DNA from: Roseiarcus sp963761435
Lineage (GTDB): Bacteria; Pseudomonadota; Alphaproteobacteria; Rhizobiales; Beijerinckiaceae
Assembly (NCBI GenBank): GCA_963761435.1
Contig: CAVXHJ010000001.1
Span: 124,001 to 188,000, forward strand
Length of the DNA stretch: 64,000 bases
Direction of reading: 5' to 3'
In this document: positions 19,016 through 28,497 of the stretch, piece by piece
Layout of the letters: each line of letters starts with the position of its first letter
Numbering within the stretch: the stretch's first letter is position 1
Position numbers and translations under genes: made by a program
Notes under the pieces: generated by a model
Told to the model about the DNA's origin: nothing
The model's database searches: none
The model's input: only the letters and a program-made list of their open reading frames with translations

Positions 19016-19456
19016 ATGACCGCGATCGTCGCTCGCTTTGCCGATCTGAGCCAGCCCGCGCCCGCCATGCGAGGCGCCGCCTCCTCGTGGTCGCCGGCCG
19101 GCGTCAAGGCGATTCTGCGCCTCGAGGGCGCGGCGGCATTCGGCGCGGCGGTCGCGCTCTACGCCCATGGCGGCTTCTCCTGGCCGCTGTTCGCCCTCCT
19201 CATCCTCGCGCCGGACCTCGCGATGCTTCCCTATCTCATTGGTCCGCGGGTGGGCGCGGCGGCCTACAACCTCGCTCACACCTATGTGCTCGCCCTCCCG
19301 CTCGCGCTCGTTGGCTTCTGGCTCGCCTCGCCGCTCGCCTCGGCTCTGGGCCTCATCTGGATCGCCCATATCGGCATGGACCGGGCGCTCGGCTACGGCC
19401 TCAAATACGCGAGCGGCTTCCGCGACACTCATCTCGACCGCCTCGGAAAGAACTGA
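19016..19456 (+). CDS. DUF4260 family membrane protein
   Basis: 146 aa with four hydrophobic segments (FGAAVALYAHGGFSWPLFAL, LAMLPYLIGPRVGAAAYNLA, LALPLALVGFWLAS, ALGLIWIAHIGMDRAL) and the C-terminal GYGLKYASGFRDTHLDRLGK that marks the family. Function unknown. ATG 19016 is chosen because GAGGAG lies eight bases before it; an in-frame ATG at 19001 is possible. The next gene follows after eight bases, so they are probably co-transcribed. Confidence 0.85.
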   Translation: MTAIVARFADLSQPAPAMRGAASSWSPAGVKAILRLEGAAAFGAAVALYAHGGFSWPLFALLILAPDLAMLPYLIGPRVGAAAYNLAHTYVLALPLALVGFWLASPLASALGLIWIAHIGMDRALGYGLKYASGFRDTHLDRLGKN

Positions 19457-19464
19457 GCGATCCC

Positions 19465-20304
19465 ATGCGCGTTCACGCCGTTCAGACCGGCCGGGTCCAG
19501 ATCAAGGCGAGCCAGATCGTCGGGCGGGGCCACGGGCTCCGACGCCGCCTCGCGCCGCTGATCGACAGCGAGTGGTCGCCCTGGGCGCCGATCCTCGCCT
19601 ATGCGATCGAGCATCGCGAGGGCGTGATCCTGGTCGACACCGGCGTCTCCGCGGCTGTCAAAAGCCTGCCGCGCTGGCATCCTTATTTCCGGAATGCGGT
19701 TCGCTTCGCCATCGAACCGGAAGAGGAAGCGGGGCCGCAACTCGGGGCGATCGGCATTGGTCCCGGCGACGTCAGGCGCGTCGTCATGACCCATCTGCAC
19801 ATCGACCACGACGGCGGCCTCGCGGCGTTTCCGACGAGCGAAATGTTGGTCGCTCCGGGCGAACTCAGGCGCGCGTCCGGGCTCGCTGGCCGGCTTAACG
19901 GCTATCTGCCCCAACGATGGCCGAAAGGCTTCGATCCGAAACCGCTCGTCCTCGACAGCGGCGCCTATGGCCCGTTCGCGCGCTCGAAGCGTCTGACCGC
20001 GGACGGCGCGGTCGTCGCCGTGGCCACGCCCGGCCATACGCCCGACCATCTTTCCGTCATCGTCGAGGATGGAGACAAGGCCATCTTCATCGCCGGCGAC
20101 GCCTCCTACAGCCAGGCGACGATGCTTGATGGGACAATCGATGGCGTCAGCGACGACGAGGGCCAGGCGGCGGCGACGCTCGCCGCGATCCGCGCGTTCG
20201 CGGCCGCGCAGCCTACGATCTATCTGCCCACGCACGATCCGGACGCGGCGCGGAGGCTGGCCGGGCGGGAAATGTTAGCACTCCCTTGCAATGAGTGCCA
20301 ATAA
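19465..20304 (+). CDS. MBL-fold hydrolase, N-acyl-homoserine lactonase-like
   Basis: 279 aa metallo-beta-lactamase fold. The dinuclear zinc motif is THLHIDHDGGL with H110, H112, D114 and H115; further ligands are in TPGHTPDH and FIAGDASYS. This arrangement is that of AiiA/AttM-type lactonases that open the ring of quorum-sensing acyl-homoserine lactones, and of related lactonases; true substrate untested. No luxI or luxR-type quorum gene is nearby. The 3' end carries the groESL CIRCE operator, so the last residues (LALPCNEC) are partly dictated by that site. Confidence 0.82.
   Translation: MRVHAVQTGRVQIKASQIVGRGHGLRRRLAPLIDSEWSPWAPILAYAIEHREGVILVDTGVSAAVKSLPRWHPYFRNAVRFAIEPEEEAGPQLGAIGIGPGDVRRVVMTHLHIDHDGGLAAFPTSEMLVAPGELRRASGLAGRLNGYLPQRWPKGFDPKPLVLDSGAYGPFARSKRLTADGAVVAVATPGHTPDHLSVIVEDGDKAIFIAGDASYSQATMLDGTIDGVSDDEGQAAATLAAIRAFAAAQPTIYLPTHDPDAARRLAGREMLALPCNECQ
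20275..20301 (+). promoter_or_regulatory. CIRCE operator (HrcA binding site) for groESL
   Basis: TTAGCACTC, nine bases, GAGTGCCAA: the CIRCE consensus TTAGCACTC-N9-GAGTGCTAA with one mismatch in the right arm. HrcA binding here would repress groESL until heat shock. It lies wholly within the end of the lactonase gene, 92 bases before the groES start. Confidence 0.9.
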
Positions 20305-20315
20305 CCGCCATGTTA
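20285..20315 (+). promoter_or_regulatory. RpoH (sigma-32) type heat-shock promoter for groESL
   Basis: CTTGCA (20285-20290), a 17-base spacer and CCATGTTA (20308-20315) match the alphaproteobacterial RpoH pattern CTTGAA-N16-18-CCATNTA. The -35 box and most of the spacer lie inside the CIRCE site, so HrcA and RpoH holoenzyme would compete for the same DNA. The lactonase stop codon (20302-20304) is in the spacer. Confidence 0.75.
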
Positions 20316-20393
20316 GCTCTGTCGTCGACTGCCGCCGAGAGCTGGAGCAAGTGCTCGTGAGCCGGCCAGGCAGACCCGCTGAAAGTGAATCCC

Positions 20394-20711
20394 ATGAAAT
20401 TTCGCCCGTTGCACGACCGCGTCGTCATCCGCCGCATTGAGGGCGAGGACAGGACGAAGGGCGGCATCATCATTCCCGACACCGTCAAAGAGAAGCCGCA
20501 GGAGGGCGAGGTCGTCGCGGTCGGACCCGGCGGCCGCGATGAGAGCGGCAAGATCACGCCCATCGAACTCAAGCCGGGCGAGCGGGTCCTGTTCGGCAAG
20601 TGGTCGGGCACGGAAGTCAAGATCGACGGCGAGGAACTCCTGATCATGAAGGAGACGGACGTCATGGGCGTGATTGAGGGCGTGACCGCCTCCAAGAAGA
20701 AGGCCGCCTAA
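20394..20711 (+). CDS. groES: Co-chaperonin GroES
   Basis: 105 aa, the lid of the GroEL folding chamber. MKFRPLHDRVVIRRIEGEDRTKGGIIIPD contains the start of the fold and the mobile loop (GEDRTKGGIIIP) that docks on GroEL. The ATG at 20394 fits the family better than an upstream in-frame start at 20385. It is co-transcribed with groEL 36 bases downstream, under the RpoH/CIRCE control region. Confidence 0.98.
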   Translation: MKFRPLHDRVVIRRIEGEDRTKGGIIIPDTVKEKPQEGEVVAVGPGGRDESGKITPIELKPGERVLFGKWSGTEVKIDGEELLIMKETDVMGVIEGVTASKKKAA

Positions 20712-20747
20712 ACAAGATTTTTTCCGACAATTGAAGGATCAAAACTC

Positions 20748-22391
<1,644 letters not shown>

Positions 22392-22417
22392 CCGCCCGAT
22401 AGGACGAAGCCCAGATC

Positions 22418-22448
22418 GGCGGTCGGCGCGACGCTCGCCCCGACCGCC
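22418..22448 (+). terminator. Hairpin downstream of groEL
   Basis: GGCGGTCGG (22418-22426) pairs perfectly with CCGACCGCC (22440-22448) around a 13-base loop, 27 bases after the groEL stop. No T run follows, so it may be a transcript-stabilising hairpin or a weak terminator. Confidence 0.5.
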
Positions 22449-22535
22449 TGTCATCGATGAGTATACGTTTCGCGGCTTTGCGCTGAGGAGGCCTTTTCGT
22501 CGCGCCTTGAGACCTGTCTTGGGAGCTTGCGACCG

Positions 22536-23369
22536 ATGCTGATCCGCTACGGCTATGAAATCACCGTCACATGCGCGGAGCCGACCGCGATGGTCTGCCT
22601 CCTGTCGGTGAGCGAAGATCGGAAAGCCGACATACGCGTCGCGGAGAGGGTCTTTACGACCCCGATCATCCCGACGACCACCTATCTCGACTCGTTTGGC
22701 AATCGTTGCCGCAGACTGGTCGCGCCGGCCGGCGACTTCGCAATTTGGGGCGACGCCACGATCGAAGACGACGGCAAGATCGACCCGGCGGACTTTGCCG
22801 CGGTTGAAGTCCCTGTCGCGGAGCTGCCCAATTCATGCCTGCTCTATCTGATGGGAAGCCGATATTGCGAAACGGACAGGCTGAGCCAGACGGCTTGGGA
22901 CTACTTCGGGAAAATCCCCGCCGGCTGGGGGCGCGTGCAGGCGGTGTGCGATTTCGTTCACCAGCACATCAAGTTCGACTATCTGCAGGCGCGATCGACC
23001 CGAACGGCGTTTGAAACGTTCAACGAGCGCATTGGAGTGTGCCGCGATTTCGCCCATCTCGCTGTGACGCTCTGTCGATGCCTCAACATCCCGGCTCGTT
23101 ACGTCAACGGCCATCTTGGCGACATTGGCGTACCCGTCGTCGACCCGATGGATTTCAGCGCCTGGATTGAGGTGTATCTCGGCGGGGCGTGGTGGACGTT
23201 CGATCCTCGCAACAATATGCCGCGGATCGGGCGGATCGTTGTCGCGCGAGGCCGCGACGCGGCGGATATCCCGCTCATCAATTCGTTCGGTCCCCACGTC
23301 CTCAAGTCCTTCCGGGTCTGGACCTACGAGGTCGCCGCCGAGACGGCTGGCGCGCTCAAGCTCGCTTAG
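22536..23369 (+). CDS. Transglutaminase-like family protein
   Basis: 277 aa. N-terminal beta domain (MLIRYGYEITVTCAEPTAMV) and a transglutaminase-like thiol fold with the active cysteine C169 in ERIGVCRDFAHLA and the acid D223 in WWTFDPRN. Where classic members have the catalytic His (DFHAW) this protein has Ser (S208 in MDFSAWIEVYLGG). I think the same change may occur across this proteobacterial subfamily, but cannot verify it. Members are thought to act as proteases or amidases rather than cross-linkers. Monocistronic by spacing. Confidence 0.85.
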   Translation: MLIRYGYEITVTCAEPTAMVCLLSVSEDRKADIRVAERVFTTPIIPTTTYLDSFGNRCRRLVAPAGDFAIWGDATIEDDGKIDPADFAAVEVPVAELPNSCLLYLMGSRYCETDRLSQTAWDYFGKIPAGWGRVQAVCDFVHQHIKFDYLQARSTRTAFETFNERIGVCRDFAHLAVTLCRCLNIPARYVNGHLGDIGVPVVDPMDFSAWIEVYLGGAWWTFDPRNNMPRIGRIVVARGRDAADIPLINSFGPHVLKSFRVWTYEVAAETAGALKLA

Positions 23370-23418
23370 GCGACCGCGCCGCCCCTGTTCGCCCTTTCGC
23401 CGGCCGTGGTAGAACCCC

Positions 23419-23459
23419 AACTCGCGGGTTGAACCCAGCAGCCTAGGCTGCTGCGAGTT
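23419..23459. promoter_or_regulatory. Nested palindromes (three-way-junction potential) before the GNAT gene
   Basis: AACTCGC (23419-23425) and GCGAGTT (23453-23459) enclose two palindromes placed end to end: GGGTTGAACCC (23426-23436) and AGCAGCCTAGGCTGCT (23437-23452). Every base of the 41 belongs to one of the paired elements. It lies 17 bases before the GNAT start. No T run, so not an obvious terminator. Confidence 0.6.
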
Positions 23460-23476
23460 CGACGGGTGCTTGGCTC

Positions 23477-23998
23477 ATGATCGACGCCGCCAAATATTCC
23501 GCGACCGAGACCTTGCGTGACGGGCGCACGGTCGAGATCCGCGCGCAGCGTCCCCAGGATCGCGAAGCCATGCACGAGGGGATCGCGCGCCTGAGCTCGA
23601 CGTCGCTCTACCGCCGCTTCTTCGCCGTCAGGCGCGAATTTTCGGACAAGGAGACCGACTATTTCCTCGACGTCGACTTCGTCGGCCACGTCGCCCTGGT
23701 GGCGGTGGCCGACGACGCCGGCAAGCCGACGATTGTCGGCGGCGGGCGGTATGTCGTCGTCAAGCCCGGTCAGGCCGAAGTCGCATTCGCGATCATCGAC
23801 GCCTTCCAGGGCCTCGGCGTCGGTTCAGCATTGATGCGCCATCTCGCAGTCCTCGGGCGTGAAGCGGGCCTGCGCGAGCTCGTCGCCGAGGTCCTGTCGG
23901 AAAATGTCCCCATGCTGAATGTGTTCGAGCGCAGCGGCCTCGCGATGGAGACGAGGCGCGAGGGCTCTGTCGTCCACGTCACTCTGCGCTACCCTTGA
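23477..23998 (+). CDS. GNAT family N-acetyltransferase
   Basis: 173 aa. The sequence starts TLRDGRTVEIRAQRPQDREAMHEGIARLSSTSLYRRFF, as in the GNAT domains fused to acyl-CoA synthetase-like proteins (Pat-type protein acetyltransferases), and has the acetyl-CoA loop FQGLGVGSALMRHLAVLGRE. It is a stand-alone domain here. The substrate is unknown; protein lysine acetylation is a reasonable guess from the similarity only. Confidence 0.85.
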   Translation: MIDAAKYSATETLRDGRTVEIRAQRPQDREAMHEGIARLSSTSLYRRFFAVRREFSDKETDYFLDVDFVGHVALVAVADDAGKPTIVGGGRYVVVKPGQAEVAFAIIDAFQGLGVGSALMRHLAVLGREAGLRELVAEVLSENVPMLNVFERSGLAMETRREGSVVHVTLRYP

Positions 23999-24070
23999 TC
24001 GCGCGGCGGGCGCGGGGCTCCTCTCCGAGCCAGCCGCGCGACGGGCGACGAACGGAGAGGAAGTTCATCC

Positions 24071-24670
24071 ATGAAAACGATCGCTCAATTCTTGCGGACC
24101 ACGATTGTCGGCGGCCTCTTTTTCCTGGCGCCGATCGTTGTGCTCATCGTCATCCTCGCCAAGGCGTTCGACTTCGCGAAGAAGTTCCTGGACGTCATTC
24201 TGGGTCGATTTCCGGGCGTAGTGGAGTTGAGCGGCGGCGCGGCGACTGCGCTTTCGGTCGTCATCATTGCGCTCCTCTGCCTGCTGGCCGGGCTGGTCGC
24301 CGACACCGCGGCCGCCCGAGGCCTTGTCGACGCATTGGAATCGTCGTTGCTGTCGAAGATCCCCGGCTACGAATACCTGAAGCAGGAGGGCGCAAGCGCG
24401 CTGGGGGTCGCCGAGATCGCGGAGCTCCCCGTCTTCTTCGTGCCGATGGAAGGGGGATGGCAGCTCGGCGTCCAGATCGAAACGCTGAGCGGCGGCCTCG
24501 TCGCGATCTTCGTCCCCGGCGCGCCGAACCCGCATTCCGGGTCGGTCTTTTTCTTTTCGACCGAGATCCTTCGCCCTGCCGGCATCAAGCTCGCCGTCGC
24601 CCTCAACTGCCTCAGGCGATGCGGCGCGGGCGCCTCCGCGCTCGAGGCCAGCTGGCCGCCCGCGGCATAG
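24071..24670 (+). CDS. DUF502 family membrane protein
   Basis: 199 aa. Two hydrophobic segments near the N-terminus (TTIVGGLFFLAPIVVLIVILAKAF and ALSVVIIALLCLLAGLVAD) and the family landmarks GLFFLAPIVV and IFVPGAPNPHSGSVFFF. DUF502 proteins are widespread inner-membrane proteins of unknown function. ATG 24071 follows GGAGAGGAAG. A GC hairpin follows the stop. Confidence 0.88.
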   Translation: MKTIAQFLRTTIVGGLFFLAPIVVLIVILAKAFDFAKKFLDVILGRFPGVVELSGGAATALSVVIIALLCLLAGLVADTAAARGLVDALESSLLSKIPGYEYLKQEGASALGVAEIAELPVFFVPMEGGWQLGVQIETLSGGLVAIFVPGAPNPHSGSVFFFSTEILRPAGIKLAVALNCLRRCGAGASALEASWPPAA

Positions 24671-24691
24671 CGCCGCGCCTTTTGCGCGGCG
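24671..24691 (+). terminator. GC hairpin after the DUF502 gene
   Basis: CGCCGCGC (24671-24678) pairs perfectly with GCGCGGCG (24684-24691) around CTTTT, directly after the stop codon. No clear T run. Confidence 0.45.
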
Positions 24692-24728
24692 GATCCGATT
24701 CCCGCTAGAGCAACTGGCGCCGACTTTT

Positions 24729-25076
24729 CGCTCTTATCGCGTTGGCTGTTGTGGGGAAGGAATCGGGGCATGGCGGAGGTGGCGGACGGCGCATCAAGGC
24801 GTCATGGCCGGGCTTGTCCCGGCCATCCACGAAGGCCCAGCGCTCGACGCAAGGCAAGCGAGTCCTCCGCCGTCGGCGCGACGCGGCGGGACAAGCGCCG
24901 GACGGTCGCAAGAGCTAATTCGCGCTTGCTTGCGTAGATGGCGGCGGCGGCCATCGCGGATGGCCGGGCACAAGCCCGGCCATGACGCCCGCGAATGGCG
25001 TCCGCTCCGCCGCCACCTTCCGCCATGGCAGCCCGCCATACCGGTTCGACGAACAACAGCAAACGCGATAAGAGCG
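24729..25076. mobile_element. Miniature inverted-repeat element (MITE), copy 1
   Basis: Ends in perfect inverted repeats CGCTCTTATCGCGTT / AACGCGATAAGAGCG and is flanked by an 8-bp direct repeat CGACTTTT (24721-24728 and 25077-25084). The interior holds two inverted copies of the palindromic unit GTCATGGCCGGGCTTGT...CGGCCAT. No transposase. It is an inverted-orientation homologue of the element at 52315-52611. End sequence and 8-bp duplication resemble ISL3-family elements (inference). Short ORFs reading MAGLVPAIH or RHGRACPGHP here are translations of the repeat, not genes. Confidence 0.85.
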
Positions 25077-25214
25077 CGACTTTTTCTTGCGATTATCAGA
25101 AGCCACGGATAGAGTGGTCCTGTCGCCGAGAGCCGCCTCGAGGAAGCGGCGCCGGGAGGGGAGAAGCGGGTTTTTGCGCCGGATCGTCGTAACCCATTGA
25201 AAAGGCCCAATTCG

Positions 25215-25315
25215 CGGAAGGGTTTTCCTTTGATACCTTTCCGGATTCCTTTGCCCCGCTTCCGGTTTCCTTTGCTGGGCTTCCCGCATTCTTTGCTGGG
25301 CTTCCTCCGGGCTTG
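25215..25315 (-). repeat. Degenerate tandem repeat, CAGCAAAGGAA-type
   Basis: On the minus strand the motif (GGAAGCCC)AGCAAAG(G/A) recurs four to five times at about 19-20 base spacing, then degenerates. A similar array lies at 52815-52870 next to the other MITE copy. Translations of both contain runs such as QQRKPEAGQRNPERYQRK. I see no gene in the rest of 25085-25369. Confidence 0.55.
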
Positions 25316-25369
25316 CGAGGAGCGATAAGGGCGTTCGGAAGAACGCCCGTCCTCGACGTGGGGCGTCCT

Positions 25370-26602
25370 TCACCCGCCGACCTTCCCTCTCAGCCAGAAC
25401 GCGTAGAGCCCCGCCGCGCCAAGGGCGGCGGCGCTCATGATTGCGCCGAGCGCAAGCGGCGAGGCGTCGTGATAGAGCGCCGCGGCGGCGACGCCGCCCA
25501 GCGCGCCGAACAGCATCTGAACGGTCATGAGGACGGCCGAGGCGAGGCCCGCGATCTCGGGCAGGGGATGGACGGCCTCATGCGCGGCGTTGGGATAGAT
25601 GAGGCCGAACGCCGAAATATAGACCATCACCAATGCGGCGACGATCAGGGCCGAGCCGGCGCCGGCGAGACCGACCGCCAACAGCGCGAGCCCGGCGAGA
25701 CATTCGACCGCGACTGCGGCGTCGACCACCGACCTCGGCTTGGCGTGGCGGTTCAGGAGCCAAGCATTCATCGTCGACCCGACGATCACGCCTGACGCCG
25801 TAATCGCGAACAGTCCGCCGAAGCCGGCCCTCGACACGCCATAGCCTTGCATGAAGAGGAGCGGCGAGACGTTGACGTAAGCAAAAAGGCCGGCAAAGAG
25901 GAGGCCGCCAAGCAGAGAAAAGCCGGCGCACGCGGGGTTAGTCAGCGCTCTGCGGTAACCGGCGAGGACCGTGGAGGGTCTTAAATTCCGGCGGTTCTCG
26001 GCCGCGTGCAACTCGTCGAACAGGAGGAGCGCGGCAATTGAAACCATGGCGCCGACGCCGGTCAGCACGATAAAGATCAACCGCCAGGAGCCGACAAACA
26101 GAATTCCGGCCCCGAGCGTTGGCGCGATGAGCGGCGCCGCGCTGAACACGAGCGAGACAGCTGCGAGATGCAGGCGCGCCTCCCGGCCGTCGAACAGATC
26201 GCGGATGATCGCCCGCGGCAGGATGCCAACCGCGCCGGCGCTTGCGCCCTGCACGAGGCGAAAGGCGAGCAGCGCGTCGATCGAGGGTGCGAGCGCAGAA
26301 CCCGCCGCGGTAAGCGTGAACAGGGCGAGCCCAGCCAGCATCACCGCCTTGCGGCCATACCGGTCGGCGAGCGGGCCGACAACGATCGGGGCGGTCGAGA
26401 AGCCGGCAATGAAGATCGCGATCGCCGCCGCTGCTTTCGTCTGCGGCGCGTGGAGGTCGGCTTGGATCAGCCCCAGGCTCGGGAGCGCCATATCGATCGA
26501 CAGCGGCGGCAGGGCGGTGAGCGCGGCGAGAAAAAGGGTAAAGCCGACACCGTGGATATTGAAGGAGGTTGTTGGGGTCGGAACCCGTGCGGGCGCGTTC
26601 AC
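25370..26602 (-). CDS. Bcr/CflA family multidrug efflux MFS transporter
   Basis: 410 aa, 12 membrane helices. Proton-driven drug exporter of the inner membrane. The loop 2-3 motif is LADRYGRKAVMLAGL, and the Bcr/CflA subgroup is indicated by LPPLSIDMALPSLGLIQADL and RLVQGASAGAVGILPRAIIRDLF. The frame extends upstream, but the GTG at 26602 has GAGGAG six bases before it and gives the normal N-terminus, so I chose it. No regulator is adjacent. Confidence 0.9.
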   Translation of the reverse strand: MNAPARVPTPTTSFNIHGVGFTLFLAALTALPPLSIDMALPSLGLIQADLHAPQTKAAAAIAIFIAGFSTAPIVVGPLADRYGRKAVMLAGLALFTLTAAGSALAPSIDALLAFRLVQGASAGAVGILPRAIIRDLFDGREARLHLAAVSLVFSAAPLIAPTLGAGILFVGSWRLIFIVLTGVGAMVSIAALLLFDELHAAENRRNLRPSTVLAGYRRALTNPACAGFSLLGGLLFAGLFAYVNVSPLLFMQGYGVSRAGFGGLFAITASGVIVGSTMNAWLLNRHAKPRSVVDAAVAVECLAGLALLAVGLAGAGSALIVAALVMVYISAFGLIYPNAAHEAVHPLPEIAGLASAVLMTVQMLFGALGGVAAAALYHDASPLALGAIMSAAALGAAGLYAFWLRGKVGG

Positions 26603-26948
26603 GTCGGGCTCCTCGGTGCGAATCGAGCGCGCTTGCCGCGACATATCCGGTTCGGGCCGCCCGCGGGCAGAAAACGATCGATTTGATCCTGAGATTCCGT
26701 CCGATCGCGCGCGGCCGAGTTTAGAAGGCATTGCGCGCTCATGGGCAAGCTCGCCGGCTGTAGAGACTGGAACGATCGCTTCAAATTACTCGCGCCGGCT
26801 GAGGCGATCGCCCGCTTCGACCGCGGGCCGGCGGCTCACGCGGCGCGAGGAGGGCGTCGGAGACAGTCATGCCGCCAATTCGCCCGTGCTTGCCAGCAAG
26901 CCGGCCAAGAACGCGCCGCTGGACAAATGCAAGGCGCGGGCCGGTACG
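26603..26948. other. Intergenic region without a recognisable gene
   Basis: About 345 bases between the MFS start and the end of the YghU-like gene. The open frames here have no family resemblance and odd composition. It must hold the MFS promoter; I cannot place it. Confidence 0.5.
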
Positions 26949-27827
26949 CTACGCGCTCGCGGCGGTGAGTTTGTCCTGCGTCTTCGTTTCAAAGTCGCTG
27001 GCGTCGTGGCGCTCATGCAATTGGGTCGAAGGCTCGCCGGAGGTCCGGTTGACCATGCGTCCCCGTTTGACGGCAGGACGGGCTGCGACGGCGTCCGCCC
27101 AGCGCAGAAGGTTCTTGTACTCATGAACGCTTAGGAATTCGGCCCCGCCATAGCTGTTGGCCCGAGCCAGGCCGCCGTACCAAGGCCAAATTGCGATGTC
27201 GGCGATCGTATAGTTGCCGCCTGCAACATACTCGCTCTCCGCGAGGCGCCGGTCGAGCACGTCGAGCAGGCGCTTCGTCTCCATGGCGAAACGATCGATC
27301 GCATATTCGATCTTCGTCGGCGCGTAAGCATAGAAGTGGCCAAACCCGCCGCCGATATAGGGCGTGCTTCCCATCTGCCAGAAGAGCCAGGACAGGCATT
27401 CGGCGCGCTCTGCGGGTTCGGTCGGCAGAAAGGCTCCGAACTTTTCCGCGAGATGGATGAGGATCGCGCCCAATTCGAAGATACGGATCGGCTTCGGACC
27501 GCTGCGATCGACCATTGCCGGAATTTTGGAATTGGGATTGATTGCGACGAAGCCGCTTCCGAACTGATCTCCGTTGTTGATCCGGATCAGCCAGGCGTCG
27601 TACTCCGCGCCCTTCTTGCCGAGCGCCAAGAGTTCCTCGAGCATGATGGTGACCTTCTGGCCGTTCGGCGTCGCGAGCGAGTAGAGCTGGATCGGATGGC
27701 GGCCGACCGGCAAGTCCTTCTCATGGGTCGCGCCGGCGATCGGGCGGTTGATGGACGCAAACTGGCCCCCGTTCGGCTTGTCCCAGGTCCAGACCTTCGG
27801 CGGCGTGTAGTCGGACGAACTGCTCAT
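26949..27827 (-). CDS. yghU: Glutathione-dependent disulfide-bond oxidoreductase, YghU-like
   Basis: 292 aa glutathione transferase fold of the YghU/Ure2 group. N-terminal extension KVWTWDKPNGGQFASINRPIAGATHEK is diagnostic. The thioredoxin domain follows (HPIQLYSLATPNGQKVTIMLEEL, with NPNSKIPAMVD and the ELGAIL glutathione-binding segment), then the all-helical domain (NYTIADIAIWPWYG). YghU-type proteins bind two glutathiones and reduce disulfides and some hydroperoxides. ATG 27827. It is divergent from the ArsR operon. Confidence 0.93.
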   Translation of the reverse strand: MSSSSDYTPPKVWTWDKPNGGQFASINRPIAGATHEKDLPVGRHPIQLYSLATPNGQKVTIMLEELLALGKKGAEYDAWLIRINNGDQFGSGFVAINPNSKIPAMVDRSGPKPIRIFELGAILIHLAEKFGAFLPTEPAERAECLSWLFWQMGSTPYIGGGFGHFYAYAPTKIEYAIDRFAMETKRLLDVLDRRLAESEYVAGGNYTIADIAIWPWYGGLARANSYGGAEFLSVHEYKNLLRWADAVAARPAVKRGRMVNRTSGEPSTQLHERHDASDFETKTQDKLTAASA

Positions 27828-28094
27828 TCACTGGGCTCCGGGTATCTAGGGCATCAACGCGCGGCCGACAGCGGGCGCGACGCGCAAAACTCATATGGCT
27901 CAGAAAGGAGAGCTAGCGGAGGGGGCGGCGCAATCATACTCGCGCAGGCATCCCTCACAATCGCGTGATCACTGTCAAGGTTGGGAGCTCATCGCCATGC
28001 AGCAGCGAAATGTGCGCCATAACCCATTTTGCTCGCGCCTTTTCGTGCAGTTCAGGTAGCGCCGCCCAACAGCGCGCTTTTTTTGGCGAGCGCA

Positions 28095-28147
28095 ATACTA
28101 AAGTGTTTGCTTATCTGTTGGAACATTGATACTAAGGCATATGCTTA
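28095..28147 (+). promoter_or_regulatory. Direct-repeat operator before the ArsR gene
   Basis: ATACTAA-N6-TGCTTA occurs twice with identical internal spacing: 28095-28113 and 28129-28147, 34 bases apart. The second copy covers the ATG at 28141. The 34-base period puts both on the same face of the helix. An autoregulatory site for the ArsR-type protein is the obvious reading. The rest of 27828-28094 shows nothing I can name, apart from the start region of the yghU gene. Confidence 0.6.
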
Positions 28148-28497
28148 ACCATTTGACGCCCCTCGACCGCGCCTTTCAGGCGCTCGCCGACCCGACACGG
28201 CGTGCGATGGTCGAACGGCTGACACGGGGGCCTGCGTCGGTCGGCGAACTGAAGCGGCCGCTCGCGATGTCGCTCCCGGCTGTGATGCAGCACCTCGCGG
28301 TGCTCGAGACTTCAGGACTCGTCGTCTCGCAGAAGGCGGGGCGGGTGCGCACCTGCCGCGTAAATCTACCGGCGCTGACCGAAGCCGAGCGATGGATCGC
28401 TGAGAGGCGCCTGGAGTGGGAGCGCCGCCTCGACCGGCTCGGCGAGTACCTCGAATCGCTAAACGCCGACGGAGAGAACAATGACCAGGATCCATAG
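28141..28497 (+). CDS. ArsR-family winged-helix regulator
   Basis: 118 aa. LDRAFQALADPTRRAMVERL, then GPASVGELKRPLAMSLPAVMQHLAVLETSGLVVSQKAGRVR, is a standard ArsR-type winged helix. No metal-binding cysteine pair (ELCVCDL type) is present, so it belongs to the non-metal group that pairs with SRPBCC proteins. ATG 28141 is preferred to an in-frame TTG at 28126. Its end overlaps the SRPBCC gene by 17 bases, so the two are coupled. Probably represses its own operon through the repeats described. Confidence 0.9.
   Translation: MLNHLTPLDRAFQALADPTRRAMVERLTRGPASVGELKRPLAMSLPAVMQHLAVLETSGLVVSQKAGRVRTCRVNLPALTEAERWIAERRLEWERRLDRLGEYLESLNADGENNDQDP

Noticed and set aside
24729..25112. Short ORFs reading MAGLVPAIH, RHGRACPGHP or DGRDKPGHD in both repeat regions
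   Set aside because: They are translations of the palindromic repeat inside the MITEs, on both strands and in several frames.
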